NCBI GenBank assembly: GCA_937991645.1
Contig: CALKPL010000042.1
Coordinates: 1-16,594, forward strand
Length of the DNA: 16,594 nucleotides
Direction: 5' to 3'
Source: UMGS1783 sp900555065
GTDB lineage: Bacteria; Bacillota; Clostridia; Oscillospirales; UMGS1783
Shown piece after piece: positions 1 through 7,461 of the stretch. Every line of letters begins with the position of its first letter. Positions within the stretch are counted from its first letter, which is position 1. Made by a program: the position numbers and the translations under genes. Below the pieces are notes generated by a model. It searched no databases. It saw nothing but the letters and a program-made list of their open reading frames with translations, and was not told where the DNA came from.

Positions 1-1293
1 TTTGAAGGACTTACGCCGACGGAGAGCATGGGCGATTCGATCACGCTGCTGGATGCGGAAGGGAACGCGGCTGCGTACATGAACGTGGAGGAAGTGCGTG
101 ACGCTGCGGGGAAAGCGAGCCTGTACAACAGGATAGATATAGCGCCCTACGGGGACGGCGGGCAGTACATTGTAACAGTGACGCTGGACGAAGCCTTCCT
201 GACCGCTCCCGATACCGTGTACCCGGTTGCGGCGGCGACAACATCGCAGGAGACGATCGGCAGCGCATATATCAACGACGCGGACGTAAACTCGGGCTCG
301 CCGTCGACAAACTACGGAAGCTCGTCCACGCTGTGGGTAGGCTACATCAACGGCGCGAAGTACAGAAGCTATGTGCAGTTTATCATAGGCAGTTACGTGA
401 ACACAATTCTTCCGGACAATATTACAAACGCCTACCTGAAGCTATATGAACTATCGGGCAACACATCAACGTTTTCACTACTTCCGAGAATTCCGTCCAA
501 CATCTGGAACTATACCTCCTTAACATGGAACAATCAACCCGGTCTTTTGGCTTCTTTCAACAGTGTGAGCGCTCCCGGCAAAATGACTTTGACGGGCACG
601 AACAAAACATATAACCTGTCCTTGACGGCTTTTGTTAAAGCATGCATGCGCAACTACATTGACGATTCTGATAATATTTCCCATACGATCAATGAAATGC
701 GGGGCTTTGCCATGCGAATAGAAAATGAGTCGTCGGAGCAGGTGCGTATGTTCAGCTCTACCAACGCCTCTGCAAATAAGCCCTCGCTCGTTGTCACCTA
801 TACGCCCGCGCCGAGTCCGTATGGTGCTGCAAGAGCTTTTACACCGGACACTTCAACAACAAATAATTGCTGGGGATACGCGCTTCATAAAACAACTCCA
901 ATTAAGCCTAGTTTTTACGTGGGATATGAAGGCACACTTTCTGATTCGAGTGCAAGGGCATTGATATATAATTACTTTTTAGATAATAACCTTGTATCAA
1001 GTTTCAGGAATATTGATACAAGAACTGCATCTATTTCGTCAAGTGAATGGAGGATTGCATATAGAATTGCAAAGACAACATGGTTTTGCACAGTAGCTGG
1101 ATATAGTCAAGGGTGGATAATTTCGGACTATCATTTTGTTGAGCAAATAAATACTGGCGGTTGGGCACATAAAGAGGGGCCAAGCAGCGCAGTTAAATTA
1201 GCATCATCCGTGACTCCGGATACGTACAGCCCATGTTGGGTAGTTATGGGAACGCAATCAATAACACCGACTGTTTATATGGCTGTTTCATAG
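1..1293 (+). CDS. DNRLRE-domain protein with C-terminal Cys/His peptidase-like domain (5' partial)
   Basis: The frame is open from base 1, so the N-terminus lies outside the window; the ATG at 28 is probably internal. About 75 residues of beta-rich sequence come first. A DNRLRE domain follows (roughly codons 85-270), recognised by its start (YINDADVNSG, TLWVG), the central TWNNQP and the closing RGFAMRIEN...KPSLVVTYTP. DNRLRE domains are cell-surface beta modules, often found in WapA/RHS-type wall proteins. The last 140 codons form a separate domain with NCWGYAL (Cys, codon 290) and DYHF...GWAHKEG (His, codons 378 and 390). That pattern suggests a papain-like or NlpC/P60-like thiol peptidase fold, as seen in some polymorphic toxin tips; this is inferred from motifs only. 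GC content drops sharply within the gene (65% in bases 61-120, 22% in 961-1020). Two lipoprotein genes follow on the same strand. DNRLRE is a firm call; the function of the C-terminal domain is tentative. Confidence 0.8.
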   Translation, partial: FEGLTPTESMGDSITLLDAEGNAAAYMNVEEVRDAAGKASLYNRIDIAPYGDGGQYIVTVTLDEAFLTAPDTVYPVAAATTSQETIGSAYINDADVNSGSPSTNYGSSSTLWVGYINGAKYRSYVQFIIGSYVNTILPDNITNAYLKLYELSGNTSTFSLLPRIPSNIWNYTSLTWNNQPGLLASFNSVSAPGKMTLTGTNKTYNLSLTAFVKACMRNYIDDSDNISHTINEMRGFAMRIENESSEQVRMFSSTNASANKPSLVVTYTPAPSPYGAARAFTPDTSTTNNCWGYALHKTTPIKPSFYVGYEGTLSDSSARALIYNYFLDNNLVSSFRNIDTRTASISSSEWRIAYRIAKTTWFCTVAGYSQGWIISDYHFVEQINTGGWAHKEGPSSAVKLASSVTPDTYSPCWVVMGTQSITPTVYMAVS

Positions 1294-1294
1294 T

Positions 1295-1302
1295 AGGAGG
1301 AG
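1295..1302 (+). promoter_or_regulatory. Strong Shine-Dalgarno for first lipoprotein
   Basis: AGGAGGAG begins one base after the TAG stop of the DNRLRE gene and ends 7 bases before the ATG at 1310. The 16-base junction leaves no room for a promoter, so the two genes are almost certainly co-transcribed. Confidence 0.8.
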
Positions 1303-1309
1303 ATTTGTT

Positions 1310-2257
1310 ATGAGAAAATTTTATAGGGCCGCAATGATCTCTATTATACTTATTCCATTTGCGGCAATGTTATGCTCGTGCTCACACAATAATAGCGGTG
1401 ATGGATTATATACAAATAACTCATCGAATCATAGAAGTTCAAGCTATCACAGTGCCCCCACTGTACAGCGGGAGGAGTACAATCCATCTTCATTTTCTTA
1501 TTCCGATTCTGAACCCCAAAATTGGGATGATGTATTGATTATGGATTTGCCGCCTATCAGAAATATTGAGAGCTCTGACAACGATTACTCCATTGAAGGC
1601 AATCATTCTCATTTGCTTCCATTATTATCAAACGATACTCCGATGCAAGAAATTATGTCGGAAACATATCCATCTATAATCATGGGTATCATGATGAACT
1701 TAGATCGGGAATATACAATCTCTGCATATAATATTCAAGAAGCAAAGAGCACATTTCCAGTTTCATTTTTGCGGCAAAATGAGCATGGCATATTCTATAC
1801 GGTTAACAAGGTAGTCGATGGCGGTTATGCATATATATTTTTTGACCGGCCCAAAGGTGCAGACCTGAAATATCTGACTGATGATAAAACGGACCTGTAT
1901 GCAATTGGGTGTATCTATGCGGAGGAGACTCTTTCTTCCGATGTTTTTCAGTCCATACAAATAGGTGATACAATTGACGATGTGATGGCAATAGATAATG
2001 CTGCAAGCATAACAAAGCAATGGAGTAATTGGTATCAATCTGTGCAGGGATCGCATCAAAAGGACTACATATCAAAACATTTACTTACAGATGGAATCAT
2101 GATGTTCAGATATACTTATGATGGAAGCGATCTTGTAGTAAGGGATATGCAATTGTTTTCAGATTTCAATTATATTTCACCTCTATATGATGGCACTGAA
2201 TTTGAAGGTTGCGAGAAAAACTTTTCCATCCTCCCGCAGGACTACCCGCCTGCATAA
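1310..2257 (+). CDS. Putative lipoprotein, unknown function (paralog 1)
   Basis: This is a 315-residue protein with an N-terminal lipoprotein signal: positive charges (MRKFYR), a hydrophobic core, and the lipobox LCSC with the likely lipidated Cys at residue 24. A Ser/Asn-rich linker follows. The body resembles the next gene product: DGGYAYIFFDR and DDKTDLYAIGCIYAEE (about residues 169-205) align with the neighbour's GGGYAYFFFDR and TDKTDVYFYGAIYAEE. LLTDGIM aligns with LLNDGIL, and both proteins end in a similar N-x-x-(I/V)-LP-x-D tail. I do not recognise the family. The gene starts 16 bases after the DNRLRE/peptidase-like gene and is AT-rich (33% GC in 1681-1740), unlike the rest of the window. 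A membrane-anchored immunity protein for the upstream domain is one plausible role, but this is inference from position. Confidence 0.85.
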   Translation: MRKFYRAAMISIILIPFAAMLCSCSHNNSGDGLYTNNSSNHRSSSYHSAPTVQREEYNPSSFSYSDSEPQNWDDVLIMDLPPIRNIESSDNDYSIEGNHSHLLPLLSNDTPMQEIMSETYPSIIMGIMMNLDREYTISAYNIQEAKSTFPVSFLRQNEHGIFYTVNKVVDGGYAYIFFDRPKGADLKYLTDDKTDLYAIGCIYAEETLSSDVFQSIQIGDTIDDVMAIDNAASITKQWSNWYQSVQGSHQKDYISKHLLTDGIMMFRYTYDGSDLVVRDMQLFSDFNYISPLYDGTEFEGCEKNFSILPQDYPPA

Positions 2258-2296
2258 AACCTTATCGTCGGACAACATGTTTTTACAGCATAGCGG

Positions 2297-2326
2297 CGCG
2301 GTCTCCGCCTTTGGGCGGAGGCCGCG
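2297..2326 (+). other. Strong GC hairpin between the two lipoprotein genes
   Basis: CGCGGTCTCCGCC (2297-2309) pairs with GGCGGAGGCCGCG (2314-2326) across a TTTG loop. The 13-bp stem has one G-U pair. No T-run follows, so it is not a canonical intrinsic terminator. It could be an mRNA-processing or stability hairpin that lowers expression of the second lipoprotein. Role inferred. Confidence 0.5.
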
Positions 2327-2379
2327 GCCGCAAATCATGATTATGCAGTCAATCCCAAAGGGCGGCAGGTGACAAAAAA

Positions 2380-3474
2380 ATGAAACGCACGATATGTACT
2401 ATACTTTTGGCTGTGATTGTTCTAGGCGCGGCCGTTTACGGTTGCGGTCATAGCGCTCCGGCGTCTCTATCGGGAAGCTCCGGGGACCGGAGCGAAGAAG
2501 AATATAGCGGTGAAACGGAGTCTTCTTCAGCCAGTCGACAGGAATCGGGACTGCTTGCCGGCGCGCAGTTATGGGAAAAGCTTGAGGGATTTACCCCAGA
2601 TTTTTTTGATTTTTATGCCTCCCCGTTTAATCCGGAGACGGATATGCCGGTCACAAGGGAGTTCACGCCTGTGGACAGGATTTCGGTTTCGGGGAAATAC
2701 GCCATGCCGGTCATCACCAATGAAACCCCGCTGGAGGAGATGATCGTCACTATCTCTGGTGATGTCCTCCTTCTGAGCGAAGGCATGGCGAGTGGAAGAG
2801 GTGCCAATACTAACAACGCACCTCTGCGGGATCTGTGGGGAGAAACGCAAACGCTTGATTATATCCCCATCACATTTCTCCGGAAGACGGGCGAGAGCAG
2901 CTATTACACCGTGTGCAAGGTGGACGGCGGCGGGTACGCGTATTTTTTCTTTGACAGGCTGCGCGATTTGGAGACAGGCGAGTATTTGACGACAGACAAG
3001 ACGGACGTATACTTCTACGGCGCGATCTACGCGGAGGAAATGCATTCCTATGCCGAGTTTGCAGATATAAGAGTCTATGATTCCATTGACAGGGTTGCGG
3101 AGATCGATCACAAGACGTATTTTGAGAAAGATCTACTGGAAATGGCATGGGAGGCGGAGAAAGAATATAATGAACGAGATGGTGGCGTTGTATATTATCC
3201 CAGAGAGGCGTTGTTTTCGACATTGCATTTACTCAATGATGGAATTTTGCAGATTGCATATCAGTACAACGATCCGGAATTTGAAGAGGTGTACGATAAG
3301 AACAAAGATCCGGCCTATACGTATGACTACAGCAACTACATGATCATAAATATGCAGTACTATCCCGACTATAAGGTAACGCCGTACTATAGACTGGGCG
3401 AGTCAGATATGGGGTTTTACAACGCCTCCAGCAACCTGCGCGTTCTGCCCATAGACTGGCAGCCGGCGCAGTGA
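2380..3474 (+). CDS. Putative lipoprotein, unknown function (paralog 2)
   Basis: This is a 364-residue protein with a lipoprotein signal: MKR, a hydrophobic stretch, and the lipobox VYGC with Cys at residue 22. A low-complexity Ser/Gly/Glu linker (about residues 30-55) follows. The mature part is homologous to the upstream lipoprotein: GGGYAYFFFDR, TDKTDVYFYGAIYAEE (about residues 180-217), LLNDGIL, and a C-terminal NLRVLPIDWQPAQ. The start is supported by AGGTGA at 2367-2372, 7 bases before the ATG. Its GC content (53% in 2641-2700) is clearly higher than that of paralog 1, so the two genes have different histories or one is an older duplicate. It is the last + strand gene before the bidirectional terminator. 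The family is unrecognised; an immunity-like or surface-accessory role is possible but unproven. Confidence 0.85.
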   Translation: MKRTICTILLAVIVLGAAVYGCGHSAPASLSGSSGDRSEEEYSGETESSSASRQESGLLAGAQLWEKLEGFTPDFFDFYASPFNPETDMPVTREFTPVDRISVSGKYAMPVITNETPLEEMIVTISGDVLLLSEGMASGRGANTNNAPLRDLWGETQTLDYIPITFLRKTGESSYYTVCKVDGGGYAYFFFDRLRDLETGEYLTTDKTDVYFYGAIYAEEMHSYAEFADIRVYDSIDRVAEIDHKTYFEKDLLEMAWEAEKEYNERDGGVVYYPREALFSTLHLLNDGILQIAYQYNDPEFEEVYDKNKDPAYTYDYSNYMIINMQYYPDYKVTPYYRLGESDMGFYNASSNLRVLPIDWQPAQ

Positions 3475-3564
3475 ACCGCCGGGGCTCTTGCGTACCGGCC
3501 GCGGGCGTGTGCGCCTGCGCAAAGCCCGTTGCGCGTTTTATTTTAAAACAAGCGTCCAACGCAT

Positions 3565-3600
3565 AAAAAAGCCCTGCCGTAAAGCAGGGCTTTTCTGTTT
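3565..3600. terminator. Bidirectional intrinsic terminator
   Basis: The stem is GCCCTGC (3571-3577) / GCAGGGC (3584-3590) with a 6-base loop. It is flanked by six A on the left and TTTTCTGTTT on the right, so it can terminate transcription in both directions. It sits between the + strand lipoprotein gene and the convergent aspS. Confidence 0.9.
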
Positions 3601-3626
3601 GTCTGTGTTGTACCTGTCGTCTAAGC

Positions 3627-3701
3627 CTATGTCGGCTTCCAGTCCGTATAGGGGGAGTACCGTACATATTCGCCTTGCGGATCCACGGCACAGGGGCTAT
3701 T
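3627..3701 (-). pseudogene. Possible coding remnant downstream of aspS
   Basis: Between an in-frame TAA (3702-3704) and a TAG (3627-3629) the minus strand reads 24 protein-like codons, including DPQGEYVRYSPYTDWKPT. No start codon with a ribosome binding site is visible and the stretch is very short. It may be the surviving C-terminal end of a deleted gene, or chance. The DWKPT ending vaguely recalls the DWQPAQ end of the neighbouring lipoprotein. Confidence 0.2.
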
Positions 3702-3716
3702 TTATCCGCTGCCGGA

Positions 3717-5507
3717 TTATTCCTCCTCTGCCAGCGCGATCCCCAGCTCCTCAAGCTGCTCCGGCTCGACTGGCGCGGGGCACTCGGCCATGAGGTCGGA
3801 CGCGTTCTGCACCTTGGGGAACGCGATTACGTCGCGAATGCTCTGGGACTTTGTCATGAGCATAAGCAAGCGGTCAAACCCATAGGCGAGCCCGCCGTGG
3901 GGCGGCACGCCGTAGCGGAAAGCTGAAAGCAGAAACCCGAACTGTTCCTCAGCGCGCTGCTCGGTAAAGCCGAGCGCTTTAAACATGCGCGCCTGCAGCT
4001 CGCGGTCGTAGATACGCAGGGAACCGCCGCCGAGCTCGGTGCCGTTGAGTACGATGTCGTATGCTTTGGCGCGCACCTTTTCCGGCGCGCTCTCCAAAAG
4101 CTCGACGTCCTCGTCAACCGGCGCGGTAAAGGGGTGATGCTTTGCCGTATAACGCCGTGCCTGCTCGTCATACTCGAACAGGGGGAAGTCCGTAATCCAG
4201 ACAAATTTATATACGCTGTCGTCCACCATGCCAAGCCTGCCGGCAAGCTCGCAGCGCAGCGCGCCAAGCGCGTCGTATACAATGGACTTGTTGCTGTCGG
4301 CAATAATCAGCAGCAGGTCGCCGTCCTTGTAGCCCATGCGCTCTTTGACCGCGCGCACTTCTTCAGCGCTGAGGAACTTGGCGAAGGAGGACGTCTCCTC
4401 ACCGCCTACCGAGCGCAGGAAAGCGACGCCTTTTGCGCGGTAGATCTTGACAAAGTCCAGCAGGCCGTCAATCTCACGGCGGGGGAACTTATCGGCGCAG
4501 CCGGTAAAGTTAATGCCGCGCACAGAGCCGCCCGCGGCGAGCGCGCCGGAAAACACCTTAAACTCGCAGTTTGTGAGCAGGTCGGACAGATCGCACAGCT
4601 CAAACCCAAAGCGCATGTCGGGCTTGTCGGAGCCGAAACGGTCCATTGCTTCCTGATAGGGCAGGCGCTGGATGGGCGTTTCAACTTCTACGCCAAGCGC
4701 CTCTTTGAAGATGTATTTTAAGTAGCCTTCGTTGACGGCGATCACGTCGTCCTGATCCACAAAGCTCATCTCCAGGTCGATCTGGGTGAACTCAGGCTGT
4801 CTGTCTGCGCGCAGGTCCTCGTCGCGGAAGCAGCGCACAATCTGCATATAACGATCGTAACCGGAGAGCATGAGCAGCTGTTTGTACTGCTGCGGCGACT
4901 GGGGCAGGGCGTAAAAGGAGCCGGGGTGGACGCGGGAGGGCACAATATAGTCGCGCGCGCCTTCGGGCGAGCTTTTGATGAGCATGGGTGTTTCGATCTC
5001 CAGAAAGCCCTGGCTGTCGAAATAGTCGCGGGTGAGCTTTGCGACCTTATGGCGCAGCATGATGTTGCGCTGCATATCGGGCCGGCGCAGGTCAAGATAA
5101 CGGTATTTCAAACGCACCTTTTCGTTCGTGCGCGAGTTTTCCTCAATCTCAAACGGCGGCGTTTCAGCCGCGGACAGGATGCGCAGTTCGGCCGCGCGCA
5201 CCTCGATCATGCCCGTGGGCTGCGCCGTATTGACAGTGTCCTCGCTGCGGCGGCGCACCGCGCCGCGCACGCACACGACATATTCGCCGCGCAGGCGTTC
5301 CGCCTTATCGTGCAGCGCCTTGTTCTCGCCTTCGTCGAACACGACCTGGAGCAGGCCTGTTCTGTCGCGCAGCTCGATAAAGATCAGCGCGCCGAGGTTA
5401 CGGACTGTGCCGACCCAGCCGCATACGGTGACTTCCGCGCCGGCGTCCGCTTCGGACAGGGCGGCGCAGTAATGGGTTCGTTTCAAGCCTTGCATGGTAT
5501 CTGCCAT
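3717..5507 (-). CDS. aspS: Aspartyl-tRNA synthetase
   Basis: This class II synthetase charges tRNA-Asp with aspartate in the cytoplasm. Its 596 residues match the bacterial AspRS length. Visible features in order: the N-terminal OB-fold anticodon-binding domain (about 25-105), KYRYLDLRR (134-142), the flipping loop SSPEGARDYIVPSR (179-192), motif 2 starting FRDED (227-231), the bacterial GAD insertion (about 290-410), and motif 3 GLAYGFDRLLMLM with GFDR at 543-546. Leu38, in RNLGA, falls where discriminating AspRSs have Leu and known non-discriminating ones have His, so a tRNA-Asp-specific enzyme is likely (inference). The ATG at 5507 has AGGAGA at 5515-5520. It lies 13 bases after the hisS stop and is co-transcribed with it under the T-box leader. 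Confidence 0.98.
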   Translation of the reverse strand: MADTMQGLKRTHYCAALSEADAGAEVTVCGWVGTVRNLGALIFIELRDRTGLLQVVFDEGENKALHDKAERLRGEYVVCVRGAVRRRSEDTVNTAQPTGMIEVRAAELRILSAAETPPFEIEENSRTNEKVRLKYRYLDLRRPDMQRNIMLRHKVAKLTRDYFDSQGFLEIETPMLIKSSPEGARDYIVPSRVHPGSFYALPQSPQQYKQLLMLSGYDRYMQIVRCFRDEDLRADRQPEFTQIDLEMSFVDQDDVIAVNEGYLKYIFKEALGVEVETPIQRLPYQEAMDRFGSDKPDMRFGFELCDLSDLLTNCEFKVFSGALAAGGSVRGINFTGCADKFPRREIDGLLDFVKIYRAKGVAFLRSVGGEETSSFAKFLSAEEVRAVKERMGYKDGDLLLIIADSNKSIVYDALGALRCELAGRLGMVDDSVYKFVWITDFPLFEYDEQARRYTAKHHPFTAPVDEDVELLESAPEKVRAKAYDIVLNGTELGGGSLRIYDRELQARMFKALGFTEQRAEEQFGFLLSAFRYGVPPHGGLAYGFDRLLMLMTKSQSIRDVIAFPKVQNASDLMAECPAPVEPEQLEELGIALAEEE

Positions 5508-5520
5508 TGTTTTCTCTCCT

Positions 5521-6780
5521 CTATCTCACTGAAATATATTCGTAAAGCGATTCGATGGGAACTTCAACCTGTTCGGACTTTGCAAGGTCGCGCAGCGCGG
5601 CGACGCCGCGGTCCAGTTCATCGTCGCCCAGTATGGCGGCGTAGCGGCAGCCGAGCTTACCGGCATACTTCATCTGCGCCTTGAGGCTGCGGCCGCACAG
5701 GTCGGTCACGCAGGCGAGGCCGCGGCTGCGGAGCTCATCGGCAAGGGTGGCGGCACGCGCTGAGGCGCGCGGGCCGAGCGCGGCCAGGAACAGGTCGGGA
5801 CCCGCGGGGCGCGGGATCTCCACGCCGGTGTTCTCCATCAGCAGCAGCAGGCGTTCCAGGCCCATAGCGAAGCCCAGTCCGGACAGGGGCGCGCCGCCGA
5901 GGTCTTCCGCCAGCCCATCGTACCGGCCGCCGCCAAAGATGGCGGCCTGCGCGCCGATCTGGTTCGAGGTAAATTCAAAAACAGTGCGGTTGTAATAGTC
6001 GAGCCCGCGCACAATGAAGGGGTTGACGGTATAGTCTATCCCCAGCGCGTCCAGACCCGCGCGGACTGCCGCAAAGTGCTCGGCGCAGTCCCCGCACAGA
6101 TAGTCGAGTATGGAGGGCGCGCCGGCCTTCAGCGCGCCGCAGACGGGCGATTTACAGTCGAGCAGCCGGAGCGGATTGGTCTCGAGCCGGCCGAGGCAGG
6201 TCTCGCACAAGCGGTCCTTGAACTGCGAATAGTACTCGACCAGCGCCGCCTTGTATCTGGCGCGGCATTCGCGGCAGCCGATGGAATTGATTTCAAGCGC
6301 GACGCCGGAAATGCCCAGCGTGCGCAGGATATGCGCGCCGAGGGCGATGACTTCGCAGTCCGCAGCGGGCTCGGCCGCGCCGAACACCTCTACGCCGAAC
6401 TGGTGGAATTCGCGCAGCCGCCCCGCCTGCGGCTTTTCATAGCGGAAACAGGGGATAATATAATAGGTTTTGAGCGGGAGCAGGCCGCCGTACAGGCCGT
6501 GCTCGAGGACCATGCGCATGACCGACGCGGTGCCCTCCGGGCGCAGCGTGACGCTGCGTCCGCCCTTGTCGTTGAACGTGTACATCTCTTTCTGGACGAC
6601 GTCGGTCGCGCCGCCTACGCCGCGTTGGAACAGCTCGGTATGCTCAAAGGTCGGGAACCTCGCCTCCTCATATCCGTACCGCCGGCCCGCCTCGCGCATG
6701 ACCGACTCCAAATACTGCCATTTATAAGCGTCCTGCGGCAAAACGTCGCAGGTGCCCCTGGGCGCCGTGATCTGTGCCAT
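5521..6780 (-). CDS. hisS: Histidyl-tRNA synthetase
   Basis: This class II synthetase charges tRNA-His. The 419-residue product is close to the usual HisRS length (about 420). Features: N-terminal APRGTCDVLP, motif 2 FRYEKPQAGRLREFHQFGVE, a Cys-rich insertion common in Firmicutes HisRS (CRECR, CETC, CGDC), the histidine-binding motifs RGLDYYNRTVFEF and GGGRYDGL, motif 3 GLGFAMGLERLLLLM, and a C-terminal anticodon-binding domain. An ATG at 6789 is in frame, but the Shine-Dalgarno AGGAG (6790-6794) touches it with no spacing. The ATG at 6780 has 9 bases of spacing and gives the typical MAQITAPRG start, so it is chosen. The gene is first in the hisS-aspS operon and preceded by a T-box leader. 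Confidence 0.97.
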   Translation of the reverse strand: MAQITAPRGTCDVLPQDAYKWQYLESVMREAGRRYGYEEARFPTFEHTELFQRGVGGATDVVQKEMYTFNDKGGRSVTLRPEGTASVMRMVLEHGLYGGLLPLKTYYIIPCFRYEKPQAGRLREFHQFGVEVFGAAEPAADCEVIALGAHILRTLGISGVALEINSIGCRECRARYKAALVEYYSQFKDRLCETCLGRLETNPLRLLDCKSPVCGALKAGAPSILDYLCGDCAEHFAAVRAGLDALGIDYTVNPFIVRGLDYYNRTVFEFTSNQIGAQAAIFGGGRYDGLAEDLGGAPLSGLGFAMGLERLLLLMENTGVEIPRPAGPDLFLAALGPRASARAATLADELRSRGLACVTDLCGRSLKAQMKYAGKLGCRYAAILGDDELDRGVAALRDLAKSEQVEVPIESLYEYISVR

Positions 6781-6789
6781 GTAATCCAT

Positions 6790-6794
6790 CTCCT
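6790..6794 (-). promoter_or_regulatory. Shine-Dalgarno deciding the hisS start
   Basis: AGGAG directly abuts an in-frame ATG (6789) and lies 9 bases upstream of a second ATG (6780). Only the second has workable spacing. Confidence 0.75.
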
Positions 6795-6814
6795 TCCGGC
6801 TCGTCTATCCTGTA

Positions 6815-6851
6815 TAAAAAACCGCGTCCCCCGTAAAACAAAGGGACGCGG
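6815..6851 (-). terminator. Regulatory terminator of the T-box leader
   Basis: A 9-bp stem CCGCGTCCC/GGGACGCGG with a 12-base loop is followed on the minus strand by TTTTTT (6816-6821). It is mutually exclusive with the T-box antiterminator just upstream. Confidence 0.9.
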
Positions 6852-7052
6852 AAACCTGGTTTCCCCGTGGTGCCACCCTTTTTCAGAGGCGTCTCCGCCT
6901 CCCTCAAAAGCGTAATACCCATACTGCCCGGTGTTCCGATCCCGCAGCTATCCGCAGGACGCTTGCAGCCGATGGCGTCCCTCTCTGGTACGGCGCATTG
7001 CGGGGCCGGCGGCGTTTGCCGCGGGCGGGTAGAATTTCCATTTTGCGCTTAC
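6815..7052 (-). ncRNA. T-box leader (tRNA-sensing riboswitch) of hisS-aspS
   Basis: On the minus strand the T-box core AGGGTGGCACCACGG (6865-6879) is followed by a terminator stem CCGCGTCCC/GGGACGCGG (6822-6830 with 6843-6851) and six T. This is the standard T-box antiterminator/terminator switch: uncharged tRNA pairs with the T-box and permits readthrough. Upstream lie a conserved AGAGAG (6981-6986), directly followed by a GGACGC/GCGTCC stem whose loop contains CGGCTGCAA (apical stem I), and an AGGCG-GAGA-CGCCT hairpin (stem III). A CAC triplet in GGAACACC (6931-6933) is a candidate histidine specifier, but I could not fold a fully canonical specifier loop. The 5' edge reaches the mgsA stop codon. 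The class is firm; the 5' boundary and specifier are not. Confidence 0.9.
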
Positions 7053-7450
7053 TTTCCCAGCCGTTCCTGACGCAGCCGCTGCAGCGTTCCGTCTTTCAGC
7101 GCGCGCATAACCAGCTCGGCGGCGGTGAGGTTGGTCGCATAGGGCAGGCCGTGCGTGTCGCACAGGCAAAGAAGCTGATCATGCCGTTCTTCCGGCCCGG
7201 CTGTGACAGTATCCCGGAAAAACAGGAGCAGATCGATTTCGTCGTGGGCGATACGCGATGCGATCTGCTGGTCGCCGCCCTGGCGGCCGGGCATGAACCG
7301 ATGCACCTTAAGGCCCGTCACGTCCTCCACGAGCTTGCCCGTCGTGCCTGTTGCATACAGATTGTGCCTGCAAAGCGTGCCGGCGTGTAGAAGGCAAAAG
7401 TCGATCATCAACTGTTTTTTCCTGTCATTGGCGATTAAGGCGATATTCAT
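7049..7450 (-). CDS. mgsA: Methylglyoxal synthase
   Basis: This enzyme converts dihydroxyacetone phosphate to methylglyoxal and phosphate, a bypass that relieves sugar-phosphate stress. The 133 residues fit the small MgsA family. Motifs: MNIALIANDRKK at the N-terminus, ATGTTGKL (33-40, phosphate binding), PGRQGGDQQI with the expected catalytic base Asp60, DLLLFFRD, and HGLPYATNLTAAE. The ATG at 7450 has AGGAGA at 7458-7463, which overlaps the stop codon of minD. It is therefore probably co-transcribed with minD. In many Clostridia mgsA sits at the end of the mre/min locus, as here. Confidence 0.96.
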   Translation of the reverse strand: MNIALIANDRKKQLMIDFCLLHAGTLCRHNLYATGTTGKLVEDVTGLKVHRFMPGRQGGDQQIASRIAHDEIDLLLFFRDTVTAGPEERHDQLLCLCDTHGLPYATNLTAAELVMRALKDGTLQRLRQERLGK

Positions 7451-7461
7451 ACGTACATCTC

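Noticed and set aside
4926..5684. 252-codon + strand frame antisense to aspS and hisS
   Set aside because: It is antisense to two well-identified synthetases and has no ribosome binding site or domain.
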